55,809 nucleotides of DNA from QHXQ01 sp036389375 (GTDB taxonomy: Bacteria; Acidobacteriota; Blastocatellia; Pyrinomonadales; Pyrinomonadaceae), in assembly GCA_036389375.1 (NCBI GenBank), contig DASVQA010000106.1, positions 1-55,809 on the forward strand, read 5' to 3'. Position 1 is the first letter of the stretch, and every line of letters begins with the position of its first letter. Both the position numbers and the translations under genes were made by a program. The notes beneath the pieces are model-generated. The model was not told the origin of the DNA and ran no database searches. It worked only from the letters and a program-made list of their open reading frames with translations. Positions 42,291-51,800 of the stretch are shown here, in pieces.

Positions 42291-42582
42291 AGACGGCCTC
42301 GTAGCGGACGCCGCTCGCATCGCGCCCGACAGGGACGATGAAGATGTCGAGCGTGCCCATCTGTTCGTGCTCTAGCGTGTAGAGATGCTGCGGCAGGAGC
42401 AGGTCGGGCGGGCCCGCGAAGAAGATCGAGAACTGTTCCATGCTCGTCTGCTCCCACGCCAGACTCATCCAGCCCCGCACCTCAACCAGTTCCAACTCCA
42501 CCGGGCGCGGCGCGTTGACGCGGACGCGGAACTTCGTGTGCAAGTGCCGCGCGAAGTTCTCTTGAGTCAGTTCCACAGACAT
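42274..42582 (-). CDS. DUF6916-like protein (cytoplasmic version)
   Basis: A 102-residue protein consisting only of the DUF6916-like domain: ENFARHLHTKFRVRVNAPRPVELELVEV, FSIFFAGPPDLLLPQHLYTLEHEQMGTLDIFIVPV, RYEAVFN. It shares its whole length with the mature part of the Tat-exported protein at 41100 but has no signal. The ATG at 42582 is chosen over a TTG just before it. It is the last gene of the minus-strand run that starts with the Tail Collar genes, although a strong terminator lies between it and the giant gene upstream. Confidence 0.78.
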   Translation of the reverse strand: MSVELTQENFARHLHTKFRVRVNAPRPVELELVEVRGWMSLAWEQTSMEQFSIFFAGPPDLLLPQHLYTLEHEQMGTLDIFIVPVGRDASGVRYEAVFNLAR

Positions 42583-42651
42583 CAATCAGTCGCCCCCGAA
42601 TAGCTCTGCGAGCAGTGTGTACCTGCGTCCGAGACTTTAACAGAAAACAAT

Positions 42652-42753
42652 AGGCAGTAGGCAGTTAAAGGCGAACGCAAGAGCGCCGGTTGAGCGCCTC
42701 GTCTGTGACGAGAGCGATCCAACCGGCGCTCTTGCTTTCACTGCCTACCGCCT
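42652..42753 (-). terminator. Three-part hairpin terminator of the giant surface-protein gene
   Basis: A 15-bp perfect stem (42677-42691 with 42721-42735) encloses a small stem-loop, CTCGTC-TGT-GACGAG. An outer stem pairs AGGCAGTAGGCAGT (42652-42665) with 42740-42753 with one mismatch. On the minus strand it is followed by ATTGTTTTCTG. It starts seven bases past the stop of the 1814-residue protein gene. Confidence 0.85.
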
Positions 42754-42760
42754 ACTGTCC

Positions 42761-45700
42761 TCAAGGCAGTGCTTCGACGTTGATGAAGAAGCGGTAGCTG
42801 CCGCCCTGCGCCACGCCGAGCACGAAGCGGACGTTGACCGACGCGCCGCTGGCGAGCGACGCGCCCGGCAGCGTGACGACGACGCTTGAGTTCAGGCCGC
42901 CGCCCTGTGCCTGCGTGGGCGGCGTCTCCAGCGTCGGGCCTAAGACGGTGACTAAGCCGCCGCCCGTGATCGTGACGTTGGTATTGACCGACGACAAGAC
43001 GCGCATGTCGGCCAGCGGCCCGTTCGGCGAGTTGGTGGTCGTGACATCAACCACGCGGAAGCGCAGCTTGGTCACGGGCCCGCCAGTCGTGTTGGTGAAC
43101 TTGCGGCGGATTTCGAGCGTGCCGAAGGCGGTCGGCGTGCCCGCGCCGCCCGACGTTGGGTCGCGCACGCGGTTGGGCGCGGCGAGCGAAGACTGCTGCG
43201 GATCGATCAGCACAGCCTTTATCTGCGCGTTGCGCTGGATGGGACTGGCCAGACTCTCCGGCCCCGCGCCGCCGCGCACCGCCGCCACGCCGCTGTACGT
43301 GCCCGCGTCGCCCGCCACGAAGTCGAAGTCGGCGGCGTTGTCGGACGTGTTCTGCGGCAACCCGGAGGTCTGCTTGCGCACGAAGCTGTACTGCCCGTCG
43401 GCCGTGATGCCGCCCGCAGGCAGCAGGCCCGCGCCCTGCCGGTAGAGCGGGTCGGTCACGGACGAGAAGCCCACGGCGTCGAGCCGCGAGGTCGCGTCGA
43501 GCAGCGCGTCCGTGTTGAAGAGGGCGATGCCGCCGCCGTCGTTTATGTCCTTGTTGGTGTATTGCCCGTCGCCCAGTCCGACCGTCGTGCTCACGCCCGC
43601 CGGGTAGTTGCCGAGCGAGAAGCCAACGCCGGTCGTCTGGTTGGTGACGAGGAAGTGCGCGTGCGCCGGGATGGTCTTGTTGGCCGGCACGGTGTAGATG
43701 AGCGTCGTCTGCCCCGCCGGGTTGATGGCTATGAGCGGGTAGCCGCTTGCGGGCACGGTAATCGCGTGGCCCGTGTTGTTATACAACTCGATGAACTCGT
43801 CCTGCGCGCCGTTGGGCGTGCCCGTGCCGTGGAAGCGGAACTCGGTGACGAGGATGTCGCCGGGGGCGGTCGGCGTCGGGTTGATGACGAGTTGGCCGCC
43901 CGCGAGCGTGGCGCTCGATGCGTTCAGGTTCCCGTCGCCGCTATAGTCGGCCGTGATCGTGTGCGTGCCGGGGGTGAGCGCCGCAGTCTGGACGGTGGCG
44001 ACGCCGTTCGTGACCGTCGCGGGCGAGCCGATGGGCGTGCCCGTGCCCGACGGGCCGTCCCAGAACTGCACCGTGCCGGTCGGGATGTCCGTGCCGGAGG
44101 CGGGCGTGATCGTGGCCGTGAAGGTCACGTTGTTGCCCACGTCGGACGGGTTCTTCGACGACGTGACGACGGTCGTGGTGTTGATCTTGTTGACGGTGTG
44201 CGCCGCGCCCGCCGACGCGGGACTCGCGTTGAAGTTGCCGTCGCCTGCGTAGGTGGCGGTGATCGTGCGGTTGCCGACGGTGAAGAGGGTCAGCGTGCAC
44301 TGCGTGGCCGGGAGCGTGCCGGTGCAGGAGTCAACGCCGTCGGAGACGGTGACGTTGCCGGTCGGAGCGGTCGGGCTGTTACTGCCCGGCGAGGTGACCG
44401 CGAGGCTGTAGGTGACGACGAACGACTGCCCGCGCGTGGACGGGTCGGGCGTGTCGCTCTGGATCGTGACAGTCGTGTCAGCTTTGTTGACGGTATGCCC
44501 CGCAGCCGTCGAGGCGGGACTCGCGTTATAGTTGGCGTCGCCTTGATAGGCGGCGACTAAGGAGTGCGCCCCGGCCGAGGGCAGCGGAGCCGAGCACTGC
44601 CCGGCGGCGACCGTCCCCGTGCAGAAGGTGTTGCCGTTGTCTGTGACGACGACGTTGCCGTTCGGGTCGGGCGTCGGGCCCGGGTTGGCCGTGCCGGGCA
44701 GGACGACCGACACCGAGTAGGCGACCGTGACGGACTGGTTCGTTACGGACGGGTCGGGGTTATCCGAGGTGATCGCGGTCGTCGTGTCCGCCTTGTTGAC
44801 TAGGTGGGCGGTGGCGGGCGACGAGGTGCTGGTGTTGAAGTTGGCGTCGCCGGCGTAGGTCGCCGTCAGCGTGCGGTTGCCGGCGTGGTAGACCGTGATC
44901 GAGCACGAGCCGGTCGCCGGCGTCGCCGCGTTGATCGTGCCGGTGCATTGCTCGCCGGTGTCAGCCGTGACGGTGACGTTGCCGGTCGGCACGGTCGGGA
45001 CGTTGCTTCCGGGCGCGTTGACGGAGAGCGAGTAGTTGACTGTGAACGACTGACCGCTCACGGTCGGGTCAGGCGTGTCGGCGGTGATGGTCGTGGTGGT
45101 GTCGGCTTTGTTGATGGTGAAGTTGGCCGTGCCGACCGCGCTGTCCACGGTCGCGTCGGCGCTCCCCGCGCCCGCCAGTGCAGCGCGGAAGTTGGCCGTC
45201 GCCGTCCCCAGATTGGTCTTGACCGTGCCGCCGCCCGAGGCGGGCAGGCCCGTGATCGGATTCGTGACGGTGAAGGTCGTCGTGGTGGGCACGGACAAGA
45301 TGGTGTACGTGCCGGTGTAGCGCGTGTCGCCGACGCCGGAGATGATGACAGTCCTGCCCGTCGTGAAACCGTGCGCGGCGGTCGTGGTGATCGTCACGGT
45401 CGTGCCCGTCTCGGTCGCGCCACTTGGCGAGGCGGCGATTGTGGCGGTGGACGACTGAAGTATGTTCTGCTGGTTCGAGAGCGCGCCGCGCACGGGATTG
45501 CCCCAAGTGACCGCCAGGTCGAGCAGCGCGATCACGTTCTGGGATACGTCCTGGTTGGCCGAGTTCGTGTTGACACTGGCGGTCAGCGTCGTGTCCTGCC
45601 CGGTGACGATGGGCGCGGGATTGGCGGTGTTCTTGAGCACGAGTTGCGGGAGCGTCGTCAGCGTGCCGGTGACGCTGGAGACCTTGAAGGCGGTGTCGCA

Positions 45701-48205
45701 GCCCGCCGTATTTGCGCCGGCCGACTGCGGATCGACGTTGCAGCCCCACCAGTTGTTCGTGGCGTTCAGATCGCCGTTGCCGCCTAACTGGACGCCCTCG
45801 CCGCTGCCGGGTTGGAGAGCGGTGCCGACCACGTTGCCGCGGAAGCGACAGAAGCTGACAGTGAGCGCGCCGTTGGACTTTTGAATGCCGCCGCCGCCGT
45901 TATCCGTACTGGGGGCACCGGTGGTGTATGCCTTGTTGTTGGTGAATTGAGCCTTGCTGATCGTGTACGTGGCCAGACCCGAAGTCAGGAAGATTGCGCC
46001 CCCGGCGTTTATCGTCGCCTGATTGTTATCGAACACCCCGCCCGTGATGGTAGTTGATTCCGTGCCTTGCGAGGTCGTGCCGCCGAGCGTGCGGATCGCG
46101 CCGCCGACGCCCTGCGCCACCGCGTTGTTGGTGAACGTGCAGTTCGTGAAGGTCGCTTGCCCGTGCCCGCCGTTCTGCTTGGCGGACTGAGAAACAGCGC
46201 CGCCGTTCCCCCCGATATTACCGCCCGCGTCGTTGTTATTGAACGTGCAGCTAAAGAGGTTGTAAACGTTGTCCGTGCCGCCCATCAGGATGGCCCCGCC
46301 GGACAGAATGCTGGTCGGACTGCCGCCGTTCTGCATCGTGAGACCAGACCAGGTGCCTGTCCAGCCGACGGTCGGCGTCGTGCCCGGCGTGACTTGGAAG
46401 ATGCGCTCGTTCGGCGCACTGGCCTGATTGACCTGAATGATCGTCGTCGGTGCACCCGCGCCGACGAAAGCGACGCCGCTCGCGCCGGGGAGCAGATCGA
46501 GATCGCCCGTGGCGTTCACGTCTTCAGCGCCGCTCAGGGTGATGTTGTAAGTGTTCGCGGGCACGTTGATGAGCGTGCCGGCGTTGGCGTTGGCAAACGC
46601 GACCGCGCCGCGCAGGGAGCAGTCGTTCGCGCTGCCGGTGCAGGCCGAGGCGGCGGCTACGTCGTCCGTCCGGTCAACCGTGATGGTGGCGAGCGGCGCG
46701 GCGGGGACGACCATTGGCGCGACCGAACCGGTCTCAAGCATGACGAGATCGCGTTCGCCGTTGACCTTGCGCGGCATCTCTAAGAATGCGACGGGCGTCG
46801 CCGCTACGTCGAGCGCGACCGACTGCTGAGTGGCGAAGGCGGCGGCTTGACCGGTCTTCGCGGCTTCGAGTTGCTGGTCGAGGTGGCGCAGGACGTTAAC
46901 CTGATTGCGACCGGGGCTGACGACGAGCAGATCGGCCGTCTCTTGATAGGTGAGGAAGGACGCGGCGAGCGGCGTCTGCGGCGCGACGCCTGCGGTCGTC
47001 GCCGCGCTCACGCCGAGTTGCCCGCCCAGCTCCCAGCCCGCGTCCGCGCCCGGCTGCCACGTTGCGGGCTGCGTAACCTTGCCGACCTGCATCGCGGCGA
47101 ACACTTCTTGATCGCCGTGCGTGCGCTCATACATCTCTTCGGCCGTGAACGGGCGACGGTCTAGCGCCGCACGCTGCACAAGGTAGAGCGCGCCGTCCTC
47201 GGCTTGGACGGCGAGCGACTTGAACTGCTCGCGGTTCCAGACGAAGTAGCCGGCGGCAAGGGCACGCGCCGTGAACGGCAGCGCGACGCGCTCGATGCGC
47301 GTCTGCGTGTCGGTGACGAGCGCGGGGGCGACGGTGGCGGCGCGCAGCTTGGTCGCATGCTTGCTCGCGGCCTGTATGTCGGCCCAGCCGTGTACGATGT
47401 CAACCTCGGCCCCGGCCGCGATGGCGAGATCGTTGTAGCCATCCTTGTCCATGTTGCCGAACGCGAACGAAGTCGCCTCGGCGGGCAGCGCGAAGTGCAA
47501 CGGCTTGCTGTTCACGCCGCCGACGAAGACGAGCGCCTCGGGCCCCGCGCCCCCACTCACGCCCACCGCCACGTCGTTTAAGCCCTCGCCGCGGACTGAG
47601 CCGCCGGCCGCGAGCGCCGTCAACGCGCCGGGCAGTTTCACCTGTCGGGCCGCGGCGAGGTTGCCCGCGCCATCGCCCGTGAACAGGCAGAGACCGCCGC
47701 CGCGCGCGCCCGCGAGCACGTCCGTAAAGCTGTCGCGGTTGAAGTCGCCCGCGAGCAGGAAGTCGGGCGCTTCGGGCACGGCGAAGGCGCGCACGGTGGG
47801 CAGGAAGGAGTCGGGCAATTGCCCCTGCTGGATGGCGGCGAAGACCTGCGGGTCGCGCGGCGCGAAGGCGTCGAGGTTGCCGCGTCGCAGCGTGACGACG
47901 CCGCCCGCGTCCGTCGCGTAGCCGCTTAACAGATCGGGCGCGCCGTCGGTGTCGTAGTCGGCGGTGGCCAACGCGAGCGGACGCGCGCCGCTCGTCAGCG
48001 CCACGCCGACGCCGCCCTGTTCGTCCCCGCTCAGCGCGTAGCTTGCGCGCAGGTTGAGGAACGGCCGCTGAACGGCGGCGCGCACGGTCGCGCGGGCCTG
48101 AGTCTTGGCGGCACGGGTCTTGGTTGCGACCAGAGCCGCCGTCAGGCAGCCGAGGGTCACGAGCGACAGCAGGAGAAAGCGGCGCGGCTTAAGCAAGGTT
48201 TTCAT
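42761..48205 (-). CDS. Giant secreted FG-GAP/beta-helix/Ig-repeat/lamin-tail protein
   Basis: An 1814-residue exported protein. After the signal segment (residues 1-33) come FG-GAP/VCBS-like propeller repeats (about 40-450; DYDTDGAPDLLSGYA, FNRDSFTDVLAG, NMDKDGYNDLAIA). A CSLREA-type segment (CSLRGAVAFANANAG) then leads into a right-handed beta-helix (about 510-835). Several bacterial Ig-like (Big_3 type) repeats follow at about 1020-1440, with the recurring phrase NKADTT...SDTPDPS and TYAGDANFN. A lamin-tail domain lies at about 1445-1585 (ILVTEFRFHGTGTPNGAQDE, FIELYN). The C-terminus is beta-rich and ends without a sortase or Por tag. It should be a surface or matrix protein for adhesion or polymer binding; no catalytic site was recognised. 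Confidence 0.88.
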   Translation of the reverse strand: MKTLLKPRRFLLLSLVTLGCLTAALVATKTRAAKTQARATVRAAVQRPFLNLRASYALSGDEQGGVGVALTSGARPLALATADYDTDGAPDLLSGYATDAGGVVTLRRGNLDAFAPRDPQVFAAIQQGQLPDSFLPTVRAFAVPEAPDFLLAGDFNRDSFTDVLAGARGGGLCLFTGDGAGNLAAARQVKLPGALTALAAGGSVRGEGLNDVAVGVSGGAGPEALVFVGGVNSKPLHFALPAEATSFAFGNMDKDGYNDLAIAAGAEVDIVHGWADIQAASKHATKLRAATVAPALVTDTQTRIERVALPFTARALAAGYFVWNREQFKSLAVQAEDGALYLVQRAALDRRPFTAEEMYERTHGDQEVFAAMQVGKVTQPATWQPGADAGWELGGQLGVSAATTAGVAPQTPLAASFLTYQETADLLVVSPGRNQVNVLRHLDQQLEAAKTGQAAAFATQQSVALDVAATPVAFLEMPRKVNGERDLVMLETGSVAPMVVPAAPLATITVDRTDDVAAASACTGSANDCSLRGAVAFANANAGTLINVPANTYNITLSGAEDVNATGDLDLLPGASGVAFVGAGAPTTIIQVNQASAPNERIFQVTPGTTPTVGWTGTWSGLTMQNGGSPTSILSGGAILMGGTDNVYNLFSCTFNNNDAGGNIGGNGGAVSQSAKQNGGHGQATFTNCTFTNNAVAQGVGGAIRTLGGTTSQGTESTTITGGVFDNNQATINAGGAIFLTSGLATYTISKAQFTNNKAYTTGAPSTDNGGGGIQKSNGALTVSFCRFRGNVVGTALQPGSGEGVQLGGNGDLNATNNWWGCNVDPQSAGANTAGCDTAFKVSSVTGTLTTLPQLVLKNTANPAPIVTGQDTTLTASVNTNSANQDVSQNVIALLDLAVTWGNPVRGALSNQQNILQSSTATIAASPSGATETGTTVTITTTAAHGFTTGRTVIISGVGDTRYTGTYTILSVPTTTTFTVTNPITGLPASGGGTVKTNLGTATANFRAALAGAGSADATVDSAVGTANFTINKADTTTTITADTPDPTVSGQSFTVNYSLSVNAPGSNVPTVPTGNVTVTADTGEQCTGTINAATPATGSCSITVYHAGNRTLTATYAGDANFNTSTSSPATAHLVNKADTTTAITSDNPDPSVTNQSVTVAYSVSVVLPGTANPGPTPDPNGNVVVTDNGNTFCTGTVAAGQCSAPLPSAGAHSLVAAYQGDANYNASPASTAAGHTVNKADTTVTIQSDTPDPSTRGQSFVVTYSLAVTSPGSNSPTAPTGNVTVSDGVDSCTGTLPATQCTLTLFTVGNRTITATYAGDGNFNASPASAGAAHTVNKINTTTVVTSSKNPSDVGNNVTFTATITPASGTDIPTGTVQFWDGPSGTGTPIGSPATVTNGVATVQTAALTPGTHTITADYSGDGNLNASSATLAGGQLVINPTPTAPGDILVTEFRFHGTGTPNGAQDEFIELYNNTGHAITVPASGYPLIAINPAGQTTLIYTVPANKTIPAHAHFLVTNQTTGVGFSLGNYPAGVSTTVGLGDGQYTNKDINDGGGIALFNTDALLDATSRLDAVGFSSVTDPLYRQGAGLLPAGGITADGQYSFVRKQTSGLPQNTSDNAADFDFVAGDAGTYSGVAAVRGGAGPESLASPIQRNAQIKAVLIDPQQSSLAAPNRVRDPTSGGAGTPTAFGTLEIRRKFTNTTGGPVTKLRFRVVDVTTTNSPNGPLADMRVLSSVNTNVTITGGGLVTVLGPTLETPPTQAQGGGLNSSVVVTLPGASLASGASVNVRFVLGVAQGGSYRFFINVEALP
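44184..45120 (-). repeat. Ig-domain coding repeats, period about 300 bp
   Basis: The Asn-Lys-Ala-Asp-type junction is encoded near 44184, 44480, 44787 and 45100, giving units of about 296, 307 and 313 bp. Each unit codes for one Ig-like domain of the giant protein. The units are similar but not identical. Confidence 0.75.
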
Positions 48206-48446
48206 AACACTCCCTGTGCGATATCAGCGATGAGGAGCAGAAGCGCGTGCGCAGGGTACGCACGCCCGCTTACCTCATGAACGTACAAATGCGGCGCGTC
48301 AGCCTGCGGGGAGAGGTTGCGCGCCGCGTCGGGTTGAATTGTTAGCATCAAGTCGGCGACGGACAGCCGTGGGTTGTCGCTGCCCGGCCGCGCGGCCGCG
48401 CTGAGCGCGGCGACGGACGCACCGGGCAGCGCGAGTGACGGCCGCC

Positions 48447-48845
48447 TCAGTTGCCGCAGTTGGGCGTCACGCCGGCGGGGATCGTCCAAGCCGCGCCGTC
48501 CGTGCAGGCGACGACCTGCGAGACGAAGCAGCCGTTCTGATCCTCGGCGACGAGTTTGATCTCCGTCTGTGTGCACGAAACGTTGTCGAGCGTGAAAGAC
48601 TCGCCGGGCCTGATAACCGAGTTGCCGAGTTGATTCGGCCCCCAGTCGTCCCGGTCGGGCGGCGAGAAGTAGAGGTGGCGAATTTCTAGCGCCGAGTTGT
48701 TGATGACGCGGAGGCCCGCTACGGGCTGCGCGTGGGTGCGCGCCAGCAGCGGCAGCGCCGCGAGCAGCGTACAGCCCACAACTGATAGTAGCACACGGCG
48801 CCGCCGCAGCGCGCGACCTAATTTAACGACTGAGACGTTCATCAT
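48447..48845 (-). CDS. Small secreted protein between the two giant surface-protein genes
   Basis: A protein of about 132 residues. The start is the ATG pair 48845/48842 after AAAGGTGA; it leads into a basic N-terminus and signal peptide (LLSVVGCTLLAALPLLARTHA). The mature domain, LRVINNSALEIRHLYFSPPD, DWGPNQLGNSVIRPGESF, and a Cys-rich end (VSCTQTE, NGCFVSQVVACTDG, TPNCGN), belongs to a family of small exported beta proteins found in many bacteria. I know no function for it. It sits in the same minus-strand run as the Tail Collar and giant genes. Confidence 0.78.
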   Translation of the reverse strand: MMNVSVVKLGRALRRRRVLLSVVGCTLLAALPLLARTHAQPVAGLRVINNSALEIRHLYFSPPDRDDWGPNQLGNSVIRPGESFTLDNVSCTQTEIKLVAEDQNGCFVSQVVACTDGAAWTIPAGVTPNCGN

Positions 48846-48890
48846 TTCTGTCACCTTTCCCGACAGGGACACGGCCCCGGAGTTCGCCGC

Positions 48891-51800
48891 TTACGGGCAG
48901 TTGCTCGTGACGGTGTAGTGCGGCCCGTCGTCAACGGCCGCCGCGCCGTCCTTGTCCTTGCGCACGGTCACGGTCGCGGTCGCCGTGCCGACGTTGCCCG
49001 ACGCGTCCGTGACGCGCAGCGTGATGGTGTAGACGCGCCCGTTACCGTTGCCGTCGCGCTCGGCGCGCAGTTGCACCGACTTGCAGTCGGCGGCGATCAC
49101 GATGTCGTTGAGCGTCGCGCCGTCGCCGCCCTGCGTCATGTCCTCCAACTCGTCGCTCGTCACCTTCGAGATAACCACGCTGCTGACGCCCAAGCTGGTG
49201 TTGCAGCTATCGCTCACGGACGCTACCAGATCAGTGATGCTCATAGTGTGATAACTGTGATCCGGCGGCCAGAGCGAGATCGCCTGGCCATTGAGCGTGA
49301 TGACGGGCGCGGTCGTGTCCACGACGTTGACGGTGCGCGTAACAGGCGTCGCCTGATTGCCCGCGGCGTCTTGCGCCGTGTAGGTGATGGTGTAAGTGCC
49401 CGGCACGTTCAGGTTCACCGCGCCCGCTACGCTGACAGCGACGCTGCCGCCGCAGTTGTCAGTTGCGGTCGCGCCCGGATCGCTGAAGCCCGTGTGGCAC
49501 TCGACCGTCATCGGGTTCGCACCGTTGAGCGTGATGACGGGCGGTGTCGCGTCCCTGACGGTGACGGTCTGCGTGCGCGTGCTGGAGTTGCCCGCCGCGT
49601 CGGTGGCCGTGTAAGTGATGGTGGTCGTGCCGACGGGGAAGATGTTGCCGGCGGGCACGCCCGTGCGCGTGACCGGGACGCTGCCGGAGCAGTTATCGCT
49701 CGCGGTCGCAGTGCCGAGCGCGGCATCGCTGACGAAGGCGCTGCACGAGGTTGCGCTGGCGGGCGTCGAGACGCTCACGTCGGCCGGCGCGTTGATCGCG
49801 GGCGGCGTGGTGTCGTTGACGGTAAAGATCGTGGTCGCCGTGCTGTTGTTGCCCGCCGCGTCAATTGCCGTCACGGTGATCGTGTGCGTGCCGAGGCCGA
49901 CGAGCGTGCCGGCGGCCGGGCTTTGCGACAGCGTGACGGGGCCGGCGCAGCTATCGCTGGCGGAACTGCCGGCGACGACGTTCGGGATCGCGGCCAAGCA
50001 ATTCGCGTCGGCCGAGGCGGAAGCCGGCGCAGGCGCGATCACGGTCGGCGGCGTGGTGTCGTTGACCGTAAAGGTCGTCGTAGCCGTGCTGCTGTTACCG
50101 CCTGCGTCAGTCGCCGTCACGGTGATCGTGTGCGTGCCGGGGCCGACGAGCGTGCCGGCCGCGGGGCTTTGCGTGATGGTCACGCCGCCGCCGCAGTTAT
50201 CCGTCGCCGTGCTGCCCGCGACCACGTTGGGGATCGCGGCTTGGCAACTCGCGTCGGCCGCCGCACTGGACGGCGCGGGCGCGCTCACGGTCGGGGCCGT
50301 GTGGTCAACGACGGTGATGGTCTGCGCGGCGCTGGCCTGATTGCCTGCCCCGTCGGTGGCCGTGTAGGTGCGCGTGATGACGAGCGGGCTGGCGGACGTG
50401 CCCGCGCCGCCGTTCGTCGTCTCGCTCACCGTCACGCTGGGCGTGCTGCAATTGTCCGCTGCGGACGCCTGCGCCGGGTTCGCGCCGGGCACTTGGCTCG
50501 CGCACTCGTAAGTGGCGTTGGCCGGCGCGAAGATGGTCGGCGGCGTGGTGTCGTTGACGGTAAAGGTCGTCGTGGCCGTGCTGCTGTTGCCCGCGCCGTC
50601 GGTGACGGTCACGGTGATCGTGTGCGGCCCTAAGCCGACGAGCGTGCCCGCGGCCGGGCTTTGCGTGATCGTGAGCGAGCCGGCGGGCGTGCAGTTATCC
50701 GCAGCACTGACGCCGGGCACGACGTTCGGGATCGCGGCTTGGCAACTCGTGTCGGCCGAGCCGGTGGTCGGCGCGGGCGCGGTCACGGTTGGCCGCGTCG
50801 TGTCGGTGACGGTGACGGTCTGCGTCGCCGTGCCGGTATGCCCGGCCGGGTCTGTGCCGGTGTAGGTGATGGTGGTCGTGCCGACGGGGAAGATGTTGCC
50901 GGCGGGCACGCCCGTGCGCGTGATGGTGACCGCGCCGGAGCAGGTGTTGGCGGCCGTGGCCGTGCCGAGCGTGGCGTCGCTGATGAAGACGCTGCACGAG
51001 GTGGCGCTCGCGCCGGTCGTCGCGGTGACGGCGGGCGGCGCGAGGACGGTCGGTGACTGGCTGCCGGTGACGATGACGTTGAAGGTGCAGGAGGCGTCTT
51101 GGCCGATGCCGTTGGTCGCCGTGCAGGTGACGGCGGTCGTGCCCGCCGGGAAGACGTGCGGCGAGGTGATGACCTGCGCACCGATCTGACAGGTTACGGC
51201 CGGCGCGGGGAAGCCCGTCGCCGTCGTGTTGAAGGCCACCGACGCGCTACAGGTGTTCGGGTCGCCAGCGACCGTGATGTCGGTCGGGCAGTTGACGGTC
51301 GGCGGCTCGCCGATGGTGATGGTGGTCGAGACGGTCTGGCCGTCGGCCGTTGCGGTCACGTCGTCCGTGCCGCCGGTGTTGCCAGCGGTGTAGGTCGCCG
51401 TCGCCTGCCCGTCAACGAACTGCGTGGTCGCGCCGGAGATCGTGCCGAGCGCGGGCGTGGGGTTGGCGAAGACAGGCGCGGCCGGATCGGGGAACGCGGG
51501 CAGACCGGCAAGATTGGCCGCCGCCACGACGCCGCCGGAACTGCTGCCGTAGATGTCCGCAGTTAGAGTGGACGTGCCGCCCGTGCTAATAGAACTGGGC
51601 GAGGCGGACAGGCGCAGTTGCAGCCACTGCCCGACGAGCACGTTAACCACGTCAGCCGTGCCGGGGCCGGAGTTCGCGCCCCACCAGTTGTTGTTGGCCG
51701 TCACGCCGCCGAGCGCGCCGATGGAGCGCGCGAGCGCCTCACCCACATGCGCCCCCGCCGTGTTGGCCGCAAAGCGCGAGTAGCTGATGTTGGCCACGCC

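Noticed and set aside
48202..48576. Minus-strand open frame of 124 codons between the giant gene and the small secreted gene.
   Set aside because: It overlaps the well-supported secreted protein gene in another frame, begins with an Arg-rich stretch and has no recognisable domain.
48918..50633. 571-codon plus-strand open frame opposite the HYR protein gene.
   Set aside because: Low-complexity Arg/Val/Gly composition from reading repeats in the antisense frame. No motif or start signal.
49615..50900. Regular repeats considered as a CRISPR array.
   Set aside because: Units are about 246 bp, in frame within a long coding sequence, and encode HYR domains. There are no short spacers and no cas genes.
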